Assembly (NCBI GenBank): GCA_009917445.1
Contig: QZEE01000017.1
Coordinates: 23,064-87,063, forward strand
Reading direction: 5' to 3'
DNA: 64,000 bases
Origin: a bacterium D16-76
GTDB taxonomy: Bacteria > Bacillota > Clostridia > Oscillospirales > Acutalibacteraceae
Below, one piece after another: positions 15,517 through 25,629 of this stretch. A model generated the notes under the pieces. The model did no database searches, had not been told where the DNA came from, and worked only from the letters and a program-made list of their open reading frames with translations. A program made the translations under genes and the position numbers. Within the stretch, counting starts at the first letter, position 1, and each line of letters begins with the position of its first letter.

Positions 15517-15909
15517 TCAAAGCCGCTGGTTGAACTCTATGCGCTCCCGGTTGGGCCCCAGGATGATAAAAAACCTTACGCCCTTTTCCCAAAAAGGCAG
15601 GGCCTCTATGCCGTGGCTCACCACCTCATATCCCTGTGCCCGCGCTTGGGCATAGCATCCGTCTATGTCCTTTACGTCTATGGCCAGGTGGTCTATAGCG
15701 CCTGAGGCCATGGCCGCCTGCCCGTTCTCGTAGGCTTCCAGCACAAGACCCCCCAGGCGCAAAAAGGCTACCCGCTCCCCCGCAGCCTGGTTTACGGTCT
15801 CGTAGACATTCTCAAACCCCAGGCCCTCATAAAAAGCGATGGTCTGGTCCATATCGTTGGTAGGCAGGCCTACATGCTGCAGGCCTGTGGCAAAATCCCC
15901 TAATTTCAC
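15517..15909 (-). CDS. VOC-superfamily protein (glyoxalase/dioxygenase-like)
   Basis: A 130-residue protein starting at GTG after AAAGGGG. It shows the paired beta-alpha-beta-beta-beta modules of the vicinal oxygen chelate fold: GLQHVGLPTNDMDQTIAFYEGLGFE in the first half and AIDHLAIDVKDIDGCYAQARAQGYE in the second, ending FFIILGPNRERIEFNQ. Histidine in QHVG, the D/E of VLEAYE, the histidine of DHLA and E of RIEF are candidates for metal ligands. Members include lactoylglutathione lyases and others, so the substrate cannot be told. It lies 16 bases after murF and may be co-transcribed. Confidence 0.85.
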   Translation of the reverse strand: MKLGDFATGLQHVGLPTNDMDQTIAFYEGLGFENVYETVNQAAGERVAFLRLGGLVLEAYENGQAAMASGAIDHLAIDVKDIDGCYAQARAQGYEVVSHGIEALPFWEKGVRFFIILGPNRERIEFNQRL

Positions 15910-15925
15910 AAAAACAACCCCTTTG

Positions 15926-17284
15926 TTAATTTTCCCTGCCCAGCAAGGCGTTTACGATTTCTTCTGTCCGCATGCCCCGGGAGCCCTTTACCAGCAAAGC
16001 GTCGCCAGGGGCCAAAACGCCCCGCAGATAGCTGGCAGCCTCGGCATTTGTGGCAAACCAGTGGGCCGCCGGGCCAAAGCCCGAAGCGATATCCTTTGCC
16101 AAAGGCCCCACCGCCACCAGCTGGTGGATGCCCTTCTCCCGGGCATAGCGGCCTACGGCCCAGTGCTCCCGCTGGGCGACCGCCCCCAGCTCCAGCATAT
16201 CCGCCAGCACCGCCACCCGCTTGCCCGCGGCGGGGCGGGTACAGAGCACATCTAGGGCGGTGCGCATGGAATCCGGGCTGGCGTTATAGGTGTCGTCAAT
16301 CACGGTGACGCCGCCCCAGTCCTGTATCTGCTGGCGCATGGCCGGGGGCCGGTAGGCGGCAATGGCATCGGCGGCTGCGTCGCCGGGCACGCCCAGGTGG
16401 CAGGCTACGGCAATGGCCGCCAAAGCGTTACGCACATTGTGCACACCCACGGCCGGCACAAAGGTCTCGGCCTCCCAGCCCTGGGGGGCCAGGCAGGTAA
16501 AGTAGGTGCAGCCGTCTATCTCCCGCAAATCCCGGGCCTGCCAGTAGCAGTCTTCGCCCAGGCCAAAGGTCACCACCTGGCAATGGACGTTGTCCTCTAA
16601 AGCAGGCAGCAGGGGGTCGTCGCCGTTGACGAACAGTACGCCCCCATAAGGGATGTAATCGGCAATATGGGCCTTTTCCTGCAAAATATTCTGCTGGGTA
16701 CCCAAAAACTCAATATGGGAAACACCGATATTGGTCATGACCGCGCAGGTAGGCCGGGCCACGGCGGCAATGCGCTCCATTTCTCGGGGAAGGCTGACGC
16801 CCATTTCAATAACAGCGGCCGTGTAGTCATGCTCTAAACCGCAGATGGTAATGGGCACGCCCACCTGGCTGTTATGGTTGGCGGGGGTCTTGTAAACATG
16901 GAACCGGGCCGTGAGCGCCTGGGCAATCATCTCCTTGGCTGTGGTCTTGCCCACGCTGCCGGTGACGCCCACAACGGGCAGGTCAAACCGGCAGCGGTAA
17001 TAGGCGGCAACCTGCTGCAAGGCGGCGCGGCAGTCGTCTACCAGCACCAAAGGGTTGGGGCCGGCAGGGATCTCGTGGTCTGTAAAGGCAGCGGCGCCGC
17101 CCTGCTGGAACACCGACGGGATATATGTATGGCCGTCGGCCCGTTCGCCGCGAATGGGGACGAACATGGCGCCAGGGGCCGCCTCCCGGCTGTCGGTAAT
17201 AAAATGGGTGATCTGGGCGCTGCCGTCGCCGCAAAGGAGCCTGCCGCCAGCCGCCGCGCAAATTTCGTTAATAGAAAGACGCAT
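15926..17284 (-). CDS. murF: UDP-N-acetylmuramoyl-tripeptide--D-alanyl-D-alanine ligase
   Basis: The ATG at 17284 follows AGGTGA and gives 452 residues (MRLSINEICAAAGGRLL), the normal size. The N-terminal domain has THFITDSREAAPGAMFVPIRG, the central ATP-binding domain the P-loop VVGVTGSVGKTTAKEM at about residue 110, and motifs NHNSQVGVPITI and MGVSLPREMERI. The C-terminal domain has VIDDTYNASPDSM and KGSRGMRTEEIV. It adds D-Ala-D-Ala to UDP-MurNAc-tripeptide, the last cytoplasmic step of the peptidoglycan precursor. It stands apart from a mur/fts cluster here. Confidence 0.95.
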   Translation of the reverse strand: MRLSINEICAAAGGRLLCGDGSAQITHFITDSREAAPGAMFVPIRGERADGHTYIPSVFQQGGAAAFTDHEIPAGPNPLVLVDDCRAALQQVAAYYRCRFDLPVVGVTGSVGKTTAKEMIAQALTARFHVYKTPANHNSQVGVPITICGLEHDYTAAVIEMGVSLPREMERIAAVARPTCAVMTNIGVSHIEFLGTQQNILQEKAHIADYIPYGGVLFVNGDDPLLPALEDNVHCQVVTFGLGEDCYWQARDLREIDGCTYFTCLAPQGWEAETFVPAVGVHNVRNALAAIAVACHLGVPGDAAADAIAAYRPPAMRQQIQDWGGVTVIDDTYNASPDSMRTALDVLCTRPAAGKRVAVLADMLELGAVAQREHWAVGRYAREKGIHQLVAVGPLAKDIASGFGPAAHWFATNAEAASYLRGVLAPGDALLVKGSRGMRTEEIVNALLGREN

Positions 17285-17415
17285 AGTAAATTCACCTGCT
17301 CCGGTTGGATTTTCATAACACACAGCCACGCGTTGGGGGTCCAGGGGGGATCATCCCCCCTGGCAGGGTGCAGGGGCGGGGCCCCTGCTGGGGCTTGGGG
17401 CAAAGCCCCAAAAAA

Positions 17416-19218
17416 TCACTCATCCAGCTTCAAAACGGACATAAACGCCTCCTGGGGCACCTCCACCGTCCCCAGCTGCCGCATGCGTTTTTTGCCCTCC
17501 TTCTGCTTTTCCAGCAGCTTCTTCTTCCGGGTAATGTCGCCGCCGTAGCACTTGGCCAGCACGTCCTTGCGCATGGCCTTCACGGTCTCGCGGGCAATGA
17601 TCTTGCCGCCGATGCAGGCCTGTATGGGCACCTCAAAAAGCTGGCGGGGGATCTTCTCCTTAAGCTTCTCGGACATTTTCCGTGCCCGGGGGTAAGCCTT
17701 TTCCGCGTGGATGATAAAGGACAAGGCGTCCACCACCTCGCCGTTGAGCATAATATCCAGCTTTACCAGCTCGGACTTGCGGTACCCCAAAAGCTCGTAG
17801 TCAAAGGAGGCGTAGCCCCGGGTGCGGGATTTTAGGGCGTCGAAAAAGTCGTAGATGATCTCGTTTAAGGGCAGCTCATAGTGGATGTCTACCCGGTCGG
17901 TGTCGATGTAGCTCATATCTTTAAAGATCCCCCGGCGCTCCTGGCAAAGCTCCATAATATTGCCCACGTAGTCTGAAGGGGCATAGATATGGGCGTTTGT
18001 AATGGGCTCCTGGGCCTCTTTAATGGTGGCGGGGTCAGGGTAGTTGGTGGGGTTGTCGACGCGGATGGACTCGCCGTTCGTTTTGGTGATCTCATAGACC
18101 ACGCTGGGGGCGGTAGTGATCAAGTCTAAATTATACTCCCGTTCCAAGCGCTCCTGGATGATCTCCATGTGCAAAAGCCCCAAAAACCCGCACCGGAAGC
18201 CAAAGCCCAGGGCAATGGAGGTTTCCGGCTCAAAGGTAAGGGAGGCGTCGTTTAGCTGCAGCTTTTCCAGGGCGTCCCGCAGGTCGGTGTAATGGGCGCC
18301 GTCTGCCGGGTAGATGCCGCAGAACACCATGGGCTGCACTGCCCGGTAGCCCTCTAAGGGCTCGGCCGCCGGGCGCTCTGCCAGGGTGACGGTATCGCCC
18401 ACCCGGGCATGGCGCACGTCTTTGATGGAGGCGGCAATGTAGCCCACCTCCCCGGCCTGCAGGCGCTGGGCGGGCTCCAGGGTGGTGGCCCGCAAGAAGC
18501 CGCACTCTACCACGGTAAACTCGCCGCCCGTGGCCATCATGCGGATGGTGTCCCCGGGGCGCACCTCCCCGTCCATCACCCGGATATAGACGATGACGCC
18601 CCGGTAAGAATCATAATACGAATCAAAGATCAGCGCCCGAAGAGGGTCGTTTTCGTCGCCCTTTGGGGCGGGGATGTCTGTGACGATACGCTCCAGGACC
18701 TCTTCGATGTTCACGCCGGTCTTGGCGGAAATGCGCGGGGCGTCTAGGGCCGGTATGCCGATGATATCCTCGATCTCGTGACACACCCGGTCAGGCTCAG
18801 CCCCCGGCAGGTCGATTTTATTTACCACCGGCAGGATTTCCAGCCCCGCGTCCACCGCCAAATACGTATTGGCCAGGGTCTGGGCCTCAATGCCCTGGGA
18901 GGCATCTACCACCAGCACAGCCCCCTCGCAGGCCGCTAAGGACCGGGAGACCTCATAGTTAAAGTCCACGTGCCCCGGGGTGTCGATGAGGTTAAAGATA
19001 TACTCTTCCCCATCCTTCGCCTTATACACCAGTGTCACCGCGTGGGCCTTGATGGTAATGCCCCGCTCCCGTTCCAGGTCCATATTGTCCAACAGCTGGT
19101 TTTCCATCTCCCGCAGGGCCACGGCGCTGGTCTTTTCCAGGATGCGGTCGGCCAGGGTGCTTTTCCCGTGGTCGATATGGGCCACAATACAGAAATTTCG
19201 AATCTTGCTCCTATCCAT
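17416..19218 (-). CDS. lepA: translation elongation factor 4 (LepA)
   Basis: A 600-residue GTPase starting at ATG after GGAAGGATC. G-domain motifs: [14 protein letters not shown] (G1), the switch region [17 protein letters not shown] (G3) and NKIDLPGAE (G4). The C-terminal LepA-specific domain carries [30 protein letters not shown], which binds the tRNA on the ribosome. Length is normal for the family. LepA back-translocates or remodels stalled ribosomes in the cytoplasm. It lies downstream of the repeat-filled gap and is transcribed toward murF, 132 bases away. Confidence 0.97.
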   Translation of the reverse strand: MDRSKIRNFCIVAHIDHGKSTLADRILEKTSAVALREMENQLLDNMDLERERGITIKAHAVTLVYKAKDGEEYIFNLIDTPGHVDFNYEVSRSLAACEGAVLVVDASQGIEAQTLANTYLAVDAGLEILPVVNKIDLPGAEPDRVCHEIEDIIGIPALDAPRISAKTGVNIEEVLERIVTDIPAPKGDENDPLRALIFDSYYDSYRGVIVYIRVMDGEVRPGDTIRMMATGGEFTVVECGFLRATTLEPAQRLQAGEVGYIAASIKDVRHARVGDTVTLAERPAAEPLEGYRAVQPMVFCGIYPADGAHYTDLRDALEKLQLNDASLTFEPETSIALGFGFRCGFLGLLHMEIIQERLEREYNLDLITTAPSVVYEITKTNGESIRVDNPTNYPDPATIKEAQEPITNAHIYAPSDYVGNIMELCQERRGIFKDMSYIDTDRVDIHYELPLNEIIYDFFDALKSRTRGYASFDYELLGYRKSELVKLDIMLNGEVVDALSFIIHAEKAYPRARKMSEKLKEKIPRQLFEVPIQACIGGKIIARETVKAMRKDVLAKCYGGDITRKKKLLEKQKEGKKRMRQLGTVEVPQEAFMSVLKLDE

Positions 19219-19299
19219 GATCCTTCCATCCTTCTCTTTTGTCTATCATAAATTATAGCAAAAACCCGCACCGCCGTCAATTCGCCTGCAAAAAGCCCA

Positions 19300-19680
19300 C
19301 GCAGCCACGCAGCCAGCGAAAAGACCTTGGGGGCAAAGCCCCCAAACCCCTGCTGACGCCATTTTGGGCGGCTTCGCCGCAAGACCGTCCCCGACGGCTT
19401 AGGGCTCCGCCCTAAGGACCCGCCAAAGGGCTTGCGCCCTCTGGACTCCCACGCTTCGCTTCCCGCGCTCTCACTGTGTGCTGTCGGGAGCACGTCCGGC
19501 ACGCGATGGCTCGCGTAAGCGCGTGAACTCTTCACGCGGCGAAAAGCCACCACCAGCCAGCGAACGAAGTGAGCGGTGCTGGTCTCCGGTGGAGACCGTC
19601 CAGCACCGACCGAACCGGCAGGTGAGACCCCCGCGCCGCGGATGCAAACGCTTTGCGAAGCAATGCGTTTCGTCACGTTG
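19300..19680. repeat. composite intergenic repeat block between lepA and dacA
   Basis: The 462-base gap holds no gene. From left to right there are GGGGGCAAAGCCCCC, CTTAGGGC TCC GCCCTAAG (19398-19416), AGGGC TTGC GCCCT, the core TCCCACGCTTCGCTTC (19447-19462, family B), and a family A copy at about 19605-19675. The last contains GACCGAACCGGCAGGTGAGA and a 26-base stretch (19645-19670) that recurs exactly, inverted, at 58286-58311. Confidence 0.75.
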
Positions 19681-21318
19681 CTACATGTCGCGGAATTTTC
19701 TTACGCGGCGGAGCATTTTTTGCTTGCGGCGGTACATGACCACCAGGATAAAATATACAATCACAAGCGCCACGATTACGGCTAAAATTACCAAAAACCA
19801 GGGCGAAGACAACAGCGATTTCCCCTGCTCCCAGCTGGCCAGCAGGTCGCTTCTGGATACCGATTCCGCTGCCACCAGCGGCACCGTGGCAATGACCTCG
19901 TCTGCGTAGCTTAGGGTGGCTGTGCCTACCTGCTCGCCCTTGCGCACCGGGGCCTGTACGCTTTCCGGCTTGTTTACCGTCACCACAATGCTGCTGGCGT
20001 CTACACTGTTGGGCAGCATCACGCTGGCGGCTTCCCCGGCGGCTAAAAGAAGCTGGTCCTTCTGGAACGCGTATTCCAGGTTCACCGAGCTTAATATGTC
20101 CCCCTGTACCGCCACCGTCTTTTTGCCCAGGCTCGAAAGGGCCCACCGGAACAGCGTCCGGGCGTCCAGCATTTCCCCGTGGATTTTCTGCTCGTATCCC
20201 TCCATGTCCCCCAGGCATACCACAATGTACGTATACCCCAGCGCCGTAGCCGAAGCCGCCAGGCAGTAGCCCGCCTGGTCGTGTGAGCCGGTCTTGATGC
20301 CCGTGGCCGACTGGTAATAATACTCTATGCCGCTTTGCTCGTCCATATAATTCTGCAGCAGCTTGTTGGTGCTGTGGAAGGTCACCTCATAGTCGCACAT
20401 GTTGGTTACGGGCTTTACATAGGCAAAGGTGCCGGTGATTTCTGTGAAATTCGGCAGGGTCATGGCGTATTCCGCAATGGTCGCCATGTCCCGGGCCGTG
20501 GTATAGTGGTCGGGGTTATACAGGCCGTGGGCGTTTGTAAAGTGGGTGTTGCGGCAGCCTAATTGCTCGGCCTTTTTGTTCATCAGCTGCACAAAGTAGC
20601 TGTCCGACGCGTAGCCCGCCGCGTCCCCGGTAAATTCGCCTGCGTCCCCGGTGCCGCCGCCTTCTGCCATGCCGGCAAGCTGGGGCTCGCCGGTGCTTTG
20701 GGCCATGCCGTTTGCCTGGGGGTCGTCTGTCGCGGGCTGCTGGCCTTCGTCAGACGGCGCCTGGGGGGCCTCCCCGGCAGGGGTAGGCTGCTCGGCCTGG
20801 GGGTCTTCCTGGGCGCTTTCCAGGGGGGCCAGCTTCCCCTGCTCATAAAGGGAGTCCACGTATTCGGCCAGCGTCAAGGCGGCGTCGTTGCCAGAGGGCA
20901 CCATCATTAAATAAAGCAGCTGCAAGCCCGTTAGCTCTTCGCCCACCGTAATGTCCGCCAAAGAGCTGCCGGTGCCTTCCAGGTCGTCGGCCACGCTTTG
21001 CGGCACCGTGATTACCGTATTCTCAATGTCCGGTATCGTCTCATACGCCACAATATAGCTCATAATTTTGGTTAGCGACGCCATAGACAGCCGCTCGTCC
21101 GGGTTCAGGGCATACACCACCGCGCCGGTGTCCAGGTTCAGCATGAAAATAGACTTGCAGTGGGGCGCTTCGTTTCTCATGGGCTCGTCCAGGTCCCAGT
21201 TAAAGGTAAAGCCCTCGGCCCCGGCGGGCAGGGCGCAAAGCAGGGCCGTGCACACAGCCAGCAGCAGCGCAAGCGCCCGCTGGACGTGCCGGGTTTTCCG
21301 TGTCGTTTTTATTTTCAT
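19681..21318 (-). CDS. D-alanyl-D-alanine carboxypeptidase (PBP5/DacF family)
   Basis: The ATG at 21318 follows AAAGGATGGACC and gives 545 residues with a signal peptide (about residues 12-35). Penicillin-binding motifs: SLTK (serine nucleophile, after LSMA), SGND and KTGSHDQAG. The C-terminus has a PBP5-type beta domain (YAFQKDQLLL ... APVRKGEQVG) and a membrane helix near the end (WFLVILAVIVALVIVYFILVV). A low-complexity insert of about 80 residues rich in Q, P, E, G and A separates SGND from the KTG half, making it longer than the usual 380-450. It trims the terminal D-Ala from peptidoglycan stem peptides at the outer membrane face. Confidence 0.92.
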   Translation of the reverse strand: MKIKTTRKTRHVQRALALLLAVCTALLCALPAGAEGFTFNWDLDEPMRNEAPHCKSIFMLNLDTGAVVYALNPDERLSMASLTKIMSYIVAYETIPDIENTVITVPQSVADDLEGTGSSLADITVGEELTGLQLLYLMMVPSGNDAALTLAEYVDSLYEQGKLAPLESAQEDPQAEQPTPAGEAPQAPSDEGQQPATDDPQANGMAQSTGEPQLAGMAEGGGTGDAGEFTGDAAGYASDSYFVQLMNKKAEQLGCRNTHFTNAHGLYNPDHYTTARDMATIAEYAMTLPNFTEITGTFAYVKPVTNMCDYEVTFHSTNKLLQNYMDEQSGIEYYYQSATGIKTGSHDQAGYCLAASATALGYTYIVVCLGDMEGYEQKIHGEMLDARTLFRWALSSLGKKTVAVQGDILSSVNLEYAFQKDQLLLAAGEAASVMLPNSVDASSIVVTVNKPESVQAPVRKGEQVGTATLSYADEVIATVPLVAAESVSRSDLLASWEQGKSLLSSPWFLVILAVIVALVIVYFILVVMYRRKQKMLRRVRKFRDM

Positions 21319-21580
21319 GGGGGTCCATCCTTTCCTGCGGTTGCCGGGGCGGGGGTTCTGTGTTACAATATTACCCGGCATACTATAAAGAGTATGGGCA
21401 GGGTTCGGCCTTGTTTTGCACATGGGGCATGTCTTTCCCACGGCCCGGGGCACTTTTATAATTCCAAGGCCCTATACCGGGAAAGCGGCCGCGCCCTGCA
21501 CGCCCTCCTTACTAGTATACTATTTCGCAGCCAAAAAGAAAAGGCGGAATTTTTGAACTTTTCAGAAAGAGGTGTCCCAT

Positions 21581-22702
21581 TTGCGTATTTTCCATACCTC
21601 AGACTGGCATTTAGGGCGCATGCTCTACGGCCGCAGCCTGCTGGAAGACCAGCGCCATTTTTTAGAAAAGGCCCTGCTGCCCGCAATAGAGCGGGAAAAG
21701 CCCGCCGGCCTTCTCCTTTGCGGGGACGTATACGACCGGCCCGTAGCCCCTGCCGAAGCCATCGCCCTCTTTGACAGGGCCCTTTCCCGGCTTGTAGAGC
21801 TGGGGGTGAAGGTGTGCGTCATCCCCGGCAACCACGACGGGGCCCAGCGCATGGCCCTTTTGAAAGGGGCGCTGCGCAAAAGCGGGGTCTTCTTCGCCAC
21901 TTCTTTAGAAGATTCCCTCTCCCCTGTGCTCCTGGAAGAAGGGGGGCAGCGGGTACAGGTGTTCCCCCTGCCCTTTTTCGACACCCCCACGGCCCGGGAC
22001 TTTTTAGGCGACCCCACCCTGCGCGGCGAGGCGGCCTGTATGGAAAAGCTGCTTCAAAAGCTTTACCCCCTTTTCGAGCCCGGGGCCGCCCATGTGCTTA
22101 TGGCCCATTGCTTTTGCGCGGGCTCTGTGGTGGGCGATTCGGAAAGCGGCGCTTTTGTCGGGGGCAGCGGCCAAATCCCCCCCGCCCTTTTTGAGCGCTT
22201 CGACTACGTGGCCCTGGGCCACCTGCACGGCTGCCAGCGGGCCGGGGGCAACGCCCGGTACTGCGGCACCCCCTTAAAATATTCCCTCGACGAAGCCGGG
22301 CAGGAAAAGGGCTTTTTGGTGCTGGATTGGGAGGGCGGCAAGCCTTCCATCCGCCATCAGGAAGCCATGCCCCTGCGGGACGTGCGGAAAATAGAGGGCC
22401 CCTTTGCCGGCCTGCTGGCCCAGGGGGAAGCCTGCCCCTGTGAGGACTATGTAGAGCTGTGCTTGACTGATAAATCCCCGGTGCTGCTGGCCAGCCAGCG
22501 CCTGCGGCCCTTTTACCCCAACCTGCTGGCCGTGCGCAACCAATGGGCTTTAGAGGGCGCGGCCGGCAAGCGGGCCCTAAGCCTGCAGGGCGCCCGGGAG
22601 GACGCTGTGTTCGCCGCCTTTTTCCAAGAGGTCTGCGGTACCGCCCCAGAGGAAGCGGACATGGCCTTATTCCAAGAGGTTTGGAAGGAGGTGCGCCTAT
22701 GA
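21581..22702 (+). CDS. sbcD: exonuclease subunit SbcD
   Basis: The start chosen is TTG 21581, six bases after GAGGTG, giving MRIFHTSDWHLGRMLYGR, the usual N-terminus; the GTG nine bases earlier is too close to the site. The 373-residue protein has calcineurin-like phosphoesterase motifs: SDWHLG, LLCGDVYDRP, IPGNHDGAQR and ALGHLHGCQ, with ligands for two manganese ions. With SbcC it cuts hairpins and DNA ends in double-strand-break repair. The stop overlaps the sbcC ATG by four bases. Confidence 0.95.
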   Translation: MRIFHTSDWHLGRMLYGRSLLEDQRHFLEKALLPAIEREKPAGLLLCGDVYDRPVAPAEAIALFDRALSRLVELGVKVCVIPGNHDGAQRMALLKGALRKSGVFFATSLEDSLSPVLLEEGGQRVQVFPLPFFDTPTARDFLGDPTLRGEAACMEKLLQKLYPLFEPGAAHVLMAHCFCAGSVVGDSESGAFVGGSGQIPPALFERFDYVALGHLHGCQRAGGNARYCGTPLKYSLDEAGQEKGFLVLDWEGGKPSIRHQEAMPLRDVRKIEGPFAGLLAQGEACPCEDYVELCLTDKSPVLLASQRLRPFYPNLLAVRNQWALEGAAGKRALSLQGAREDAVFAAFFQEVCGTAPEEADMALFQEVWKEVRL

Positions 22703-25422
22703 GACCCCTGCGGCTTTGCGCCCAGGCCTTTGGGCCTTATTTAGAGCGGGTGGAGATCGACTTTGCCCCCTTTTACGAGGCCGGGCTTTTCCTTATCACC
22801 GGCCCCACCGGCGGGGGCAAGACCTCCCTTCTGGACGCCGCCTGCTTTGCCCTTTACGGCGAAGCCACCGGCGGCCGGCGGGATTTCCCGGCTATGCGCT
22901 GCATGAGCGCCGGGCCGGACGTGCCCACTATCGTGGAGTTTGACTTTTCTTTAGGCGGGCAGGCCTACCGGTTCAGCCGCAGCCGGGCCTATACCCCCAA
23001 CCGCCGCACCAAAGAGCCCACCCCCCGGGACACCCACCAGTGCTTTACCCTGGAAAACGGGGAAGCCCGCCTGCTGGAAAGCGGCTCTGCCCGGGCCATT
23101 ACCCAGCGGGCCGAACAGCTTTTGCACTTGACCCGCAGCCAGTTTTCCCAGGTGGCCGTACTGCCCCAGGGGGATTTCCTGCGGCTTTTGCGGGCAGGCT
23201 CCCAGGAAAAAGGGGAGATTCTGCGCACACTGTTTTCCGCTGAGGTGTGGAAGTCCCTGCGGGACGCCTTTGCCGGGCGCAGCAAAAAAATGGAAGAGGA
23301 AAGCGCCCAGCTGGAACACACCCTCTCGGCGCTTCTGGCCCAGGGCGGCGCCGACAGCCCCGCCGCTTTTGCCAAAGCCTTTGAGGGCCTGCGGGCCCAG
23401 GGGCCCCTTTTGCAGCGCCAGGCCGAAGAAAGCGCCCAACAGCTGCAAAAGGCCAAGTCCCTGCTGGCCACCCGGGAAGCCCATGCCCAGCTTCAGCTGG
23501 CGGTAAACCTGGCCTGGAAAGACAGCGAAGCCGCCCAGTCCCGCCTGGATAAGCTGGAAGCCGAAGCCCCAGAGGCCCAGGAAAAGAAAGACCGCGCCGC
23601 CCAGCTGCGGCGGCAGTCCCTGGCCCTGGCCCAAGACGCCGCCCGCCTGGAAGGCCTGCTGGCCCAGGCCCGCCAGGCGGAGGAAACAAAAAAGAAAGCC
23701 CTTCTCGCCCGCAAAAGCCAAAAAGAGCGCCAAGCCCAAGCCGCCCGGCTGGAAAAGCAGCTGGAAGAAGCCGCCGGGCGCATCGCCAAAGGCCGCGCCT
23801 ATGAAGAGCAATACCGGGACCAGGCCCAACGCCTGCCCGCCCTGGTAGAAGAGCGCAACCGGCTGGAAAAGGCCCTGGCCGCACTGGACGAATGGGAAAA
23901 GCGCCAGGAAGCCCTGCGGGAAGCCCAAGCCGCCCTGGCCCAAAGCCGCCGGGACGCCGGGGAAACGGCAGCGGCCTCCCAGGCCTTGGCCTGCCGGCTG
24001 GAAGAGCAGGACGCCCTGCGCCGTCAAAATGCCGCCTTAGAGCTGGCCCAGCATCTGGCGGACGGCGCCCCCTGCCCCGTCTGCGGGGCTACCCATCACC
24101 CGGCCCCGGCCCAGGGCGGCGGGCAGGCCCTGGACGCCCACGCCCTGGAAAACCTGCGGGCCGCCGGAAAAAAAGCCCTCGCCGCCGCCCAGTCTGCCGC
24201 CGCCCAGCAGCAAGCAGCCGAAAAAGCCCTGGCACAGGCCAAAGCCGCCTGCGAAGAGCTGGCCGCCCAGTGGGACGGCCCCCCGCCCTCCCGGGACGGG
24301 ACCGCCCGGCAGCTGGAAGAAGCCAAAGCCGCCCAAGCCGGCGCCCAGCGCGGCGCAAAGCTCCTGCCCAGCGCCCGGAATAAGCTGGAAGAGCTGCAAA
24401 AGGAAAAGGAATCCCTAACCGCCCAAGCCGCCCAGGCCCGCCAGGAAGCTTTGGTGCAGGAAGCCCAGGCTGTCGAGCTGGAACGGCAGGCCAGCCAATC
24501 CGCCACAGAGGGCGCCGCCGAAGCCCTGGAAAAGCAGGCCGCGGAAAAGCGGCGGACCCTCAAGCAGCTGGGGCAAGAGGCAGAGTCCCTTGTGCGGCAG
24601 GCCGAAGAAGCCGCCGCCGCCCTGGAACGGGCCCGGGAAGCCCGCCAGCTTACCGCCCAGGCGCTGCAAAAGGCCCAATCCCAGCTGGACGCTTTCCCCG
24701 CCCCCTGGCAGTCCCCGCCAGAGCTGCCCCAGCTGCGGGAAGAAGTAGACAGTCTGGAAAAGGCGAACCTGGAAAGCGAAAAGGCCCTTGTGCAGCTTAC
24801 CACCCAGCTGAAAGCCAAAAGCCAGGCCTTGGAAAAAATCAAAAGCATGCAGGAAGAGCTGGAAGCCCTAAGCCTCCAATACAGCCGGGTGGCAAAGCTT
24901 TCTAAGCTTTTGGCCGGCGCAAACCCCAAAAAGATGCCCATCCTGCAATACGTCCTCAGCGTCACCTTAGACCAGGTTTTGGTAAGCGCCAACAAATTTT
25001 TCACCATCCTCAGCCGGGGCCGCTACGCCCTGCGGCTTATGGACTCCCCCAAAGGCGGCAACGCCTACGCCGGGCTGGACCTGGAGGTCCTGGACGGCGC
25101 TTCCATGCTCCCCCGCTCTATCGAGACCCTTTCCGGAGGCGAGCAGTTTTTAGCCTCCCTCTCCCTGGCCTTTGGGCTTTCCGACGTAGTCCAAAGCCAC
25201 GCCGGCGCTGTAGAGCTGGAATCCCTTTTCATCGACGAGGGCTTTGGCTCCCTGGACGCTGAGACCCTGGACACCGCCATGAAAGCCCTCTCCGCCCTGC
25301 GCTCCGGCGGCCGCCTTGTGGGCGTCATCTCCCACGTCTCCGAGCTTCAGACCCGCATCCCCGCCCGCATCCAGGTCTCCCGCGACGCCCAGGGCTTTTC
25401 CCATGCCCGCGTTCAGGCCTGA
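22699..25422 (+). CDS. sbcC: exonuclease subunit SbcC (Rad50-like ATPase)
   Basis: A 907-residue SMC-like ATPase, ATG overlapping sbcD. Walker A is GPTGGGKTS at residues 35-43, the Q-loop region has RSQFSQVAVLPQGDFL, and the C-terminal half has the signature LSGGEQFLASLSLAFGL and Walker B LFIDEGFGSLD. Two very Ala/Gln/Glu-rich coiled-coil arms flank the zinc hook CPVCGATHHP at about residue 458. It tethers DNA ends and drives SbcD nuclease action. The coiled coil is extremely GC-rich, giving long shadow frames. Confidence 0.95.
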   Translation: MRPLRLCAQAFGPYLERVEIDFAPFYEAGLFLITGPTGGGKTSLLDAACFALYGEATGGRRDFPAMRCMSAGPDVPTIVEFDFSLGGQAYRFSRSRAYTPNRRTKEPTPRDTHQCFTLENGEARLLESGSARAITQRAEQLLHLTRSQFSQVAVLPQGDFLRLLRAGSQEKGEILRTLFSAEVWKSLRDAFAGRSKKMEEESAQLEHTLSALLAQGGADSPAAFAKAFEGLRAQGPLLQRQAEESAQQLQKAKSLLATREAHAQLQLAVNLAWKDSEAAQSRLDKLEAEAPEAQEKKDRAAQLRRQSLALAQDAARLEGLLAQARQAEETKKKALLARKSQKERQAQAARLEKQLEEAAGRIAKGRAYEEQYRDQAQRLPALVEERNRLEKALAALDEWEKRQEALREAQAALAQSRRDAGETAAASQALACRLEEQDALRRQNAALELAQHLADGAPCPVCGATHHPAPAQGGGQALDAHALENLRAAGKKALAAAQSAAAQQQAAEKALAQAKAACEELAAQWDGPPPSRDGTARQLEEAKAAQAGAQRGAKLLPSARNKLEELQKEKESLTAQAAQARQEALVQEAQAVELERQASQSATEGAAEALEKQAAEKRRTLKQLGQEAESLVRQAEEAAAALERAREARQLTAQALQKAQSQLDAFPAPWQSPPELPQLREEVDSLEKANLESEKALVQLTTQLKAKSQALEKIKSMQEELEALSLQYSRVAKLSKLLAGANPKKMPILQYVLSVTLDQVLVSANKFFTILSRGRYALRLMDSPKGGNAYAGLDLEVLDGASMLPRSIETLSGGEQFLASLSLAFGLSDVVQSHAGAVELESLFIDEGFGSLDAETLDTAMKALSALRSGGRLVGVISHVSELQTRIPARIQVSRDAQGFSHARVQA

Positions 25423-25474
25423 GCCTCCGGCGGCCAAAGGGCCGGGGGCCCTTTGGAATCCCACGCTTCGCTTC
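25423..25474. repeat. family B intergenic repeat after sbcC
   Basis: GCCTCCGGCGG, then the perfect palindrome CCAAAGGGCC GGG GGCCCTTTGG (25434-25456), then the core TCCCACGCTTCGCTTC (25459-25474). It begins at the sbcC stop codon and may serve as its terminator. Confidence 0.75.
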
Positions 25475-25559
25475 TCGCGTTTTGGCGGCTGCTGGGCATA
25501 GGGGGTTGTGCCGCGCCGGGGGGCTTTGGGGATTGGGGGAGTTGTAAGAAAAAAGTAAA

Positions 25560-25588
25560 TTGACAGGACAGCGAAAACTTGTTATGCT
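25560..25588 (+). promoter_or_regulatory. promoter of the rhomboid-like gene
   Basis: TTGACA (25560-25565), a 17-base spacer and TATGCT (25583-25588) form a near-consensus housekeeping promoter, 42 bases before the ATG of the next gene. Confidence 0.65.
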
Positions 25589-25629
25589 TTATACAATATA
25601 GAATATGCCGTAGGAAAGGGGCTGTGTTT

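Noticed and set aside
19035..19676. Long minus-strand frame beginning with MTKRIASQSV
   Set aside because: It runs through repeat DNA and into a wrong frame of lepA; composition is that of a shadow.
22951..24027. Long minus-strand frames inside sbcC
   Set aside because: They are Gly/Gln/Ala-rich mirror images of the GC-rich coiled coil, without starts, sites or domains.
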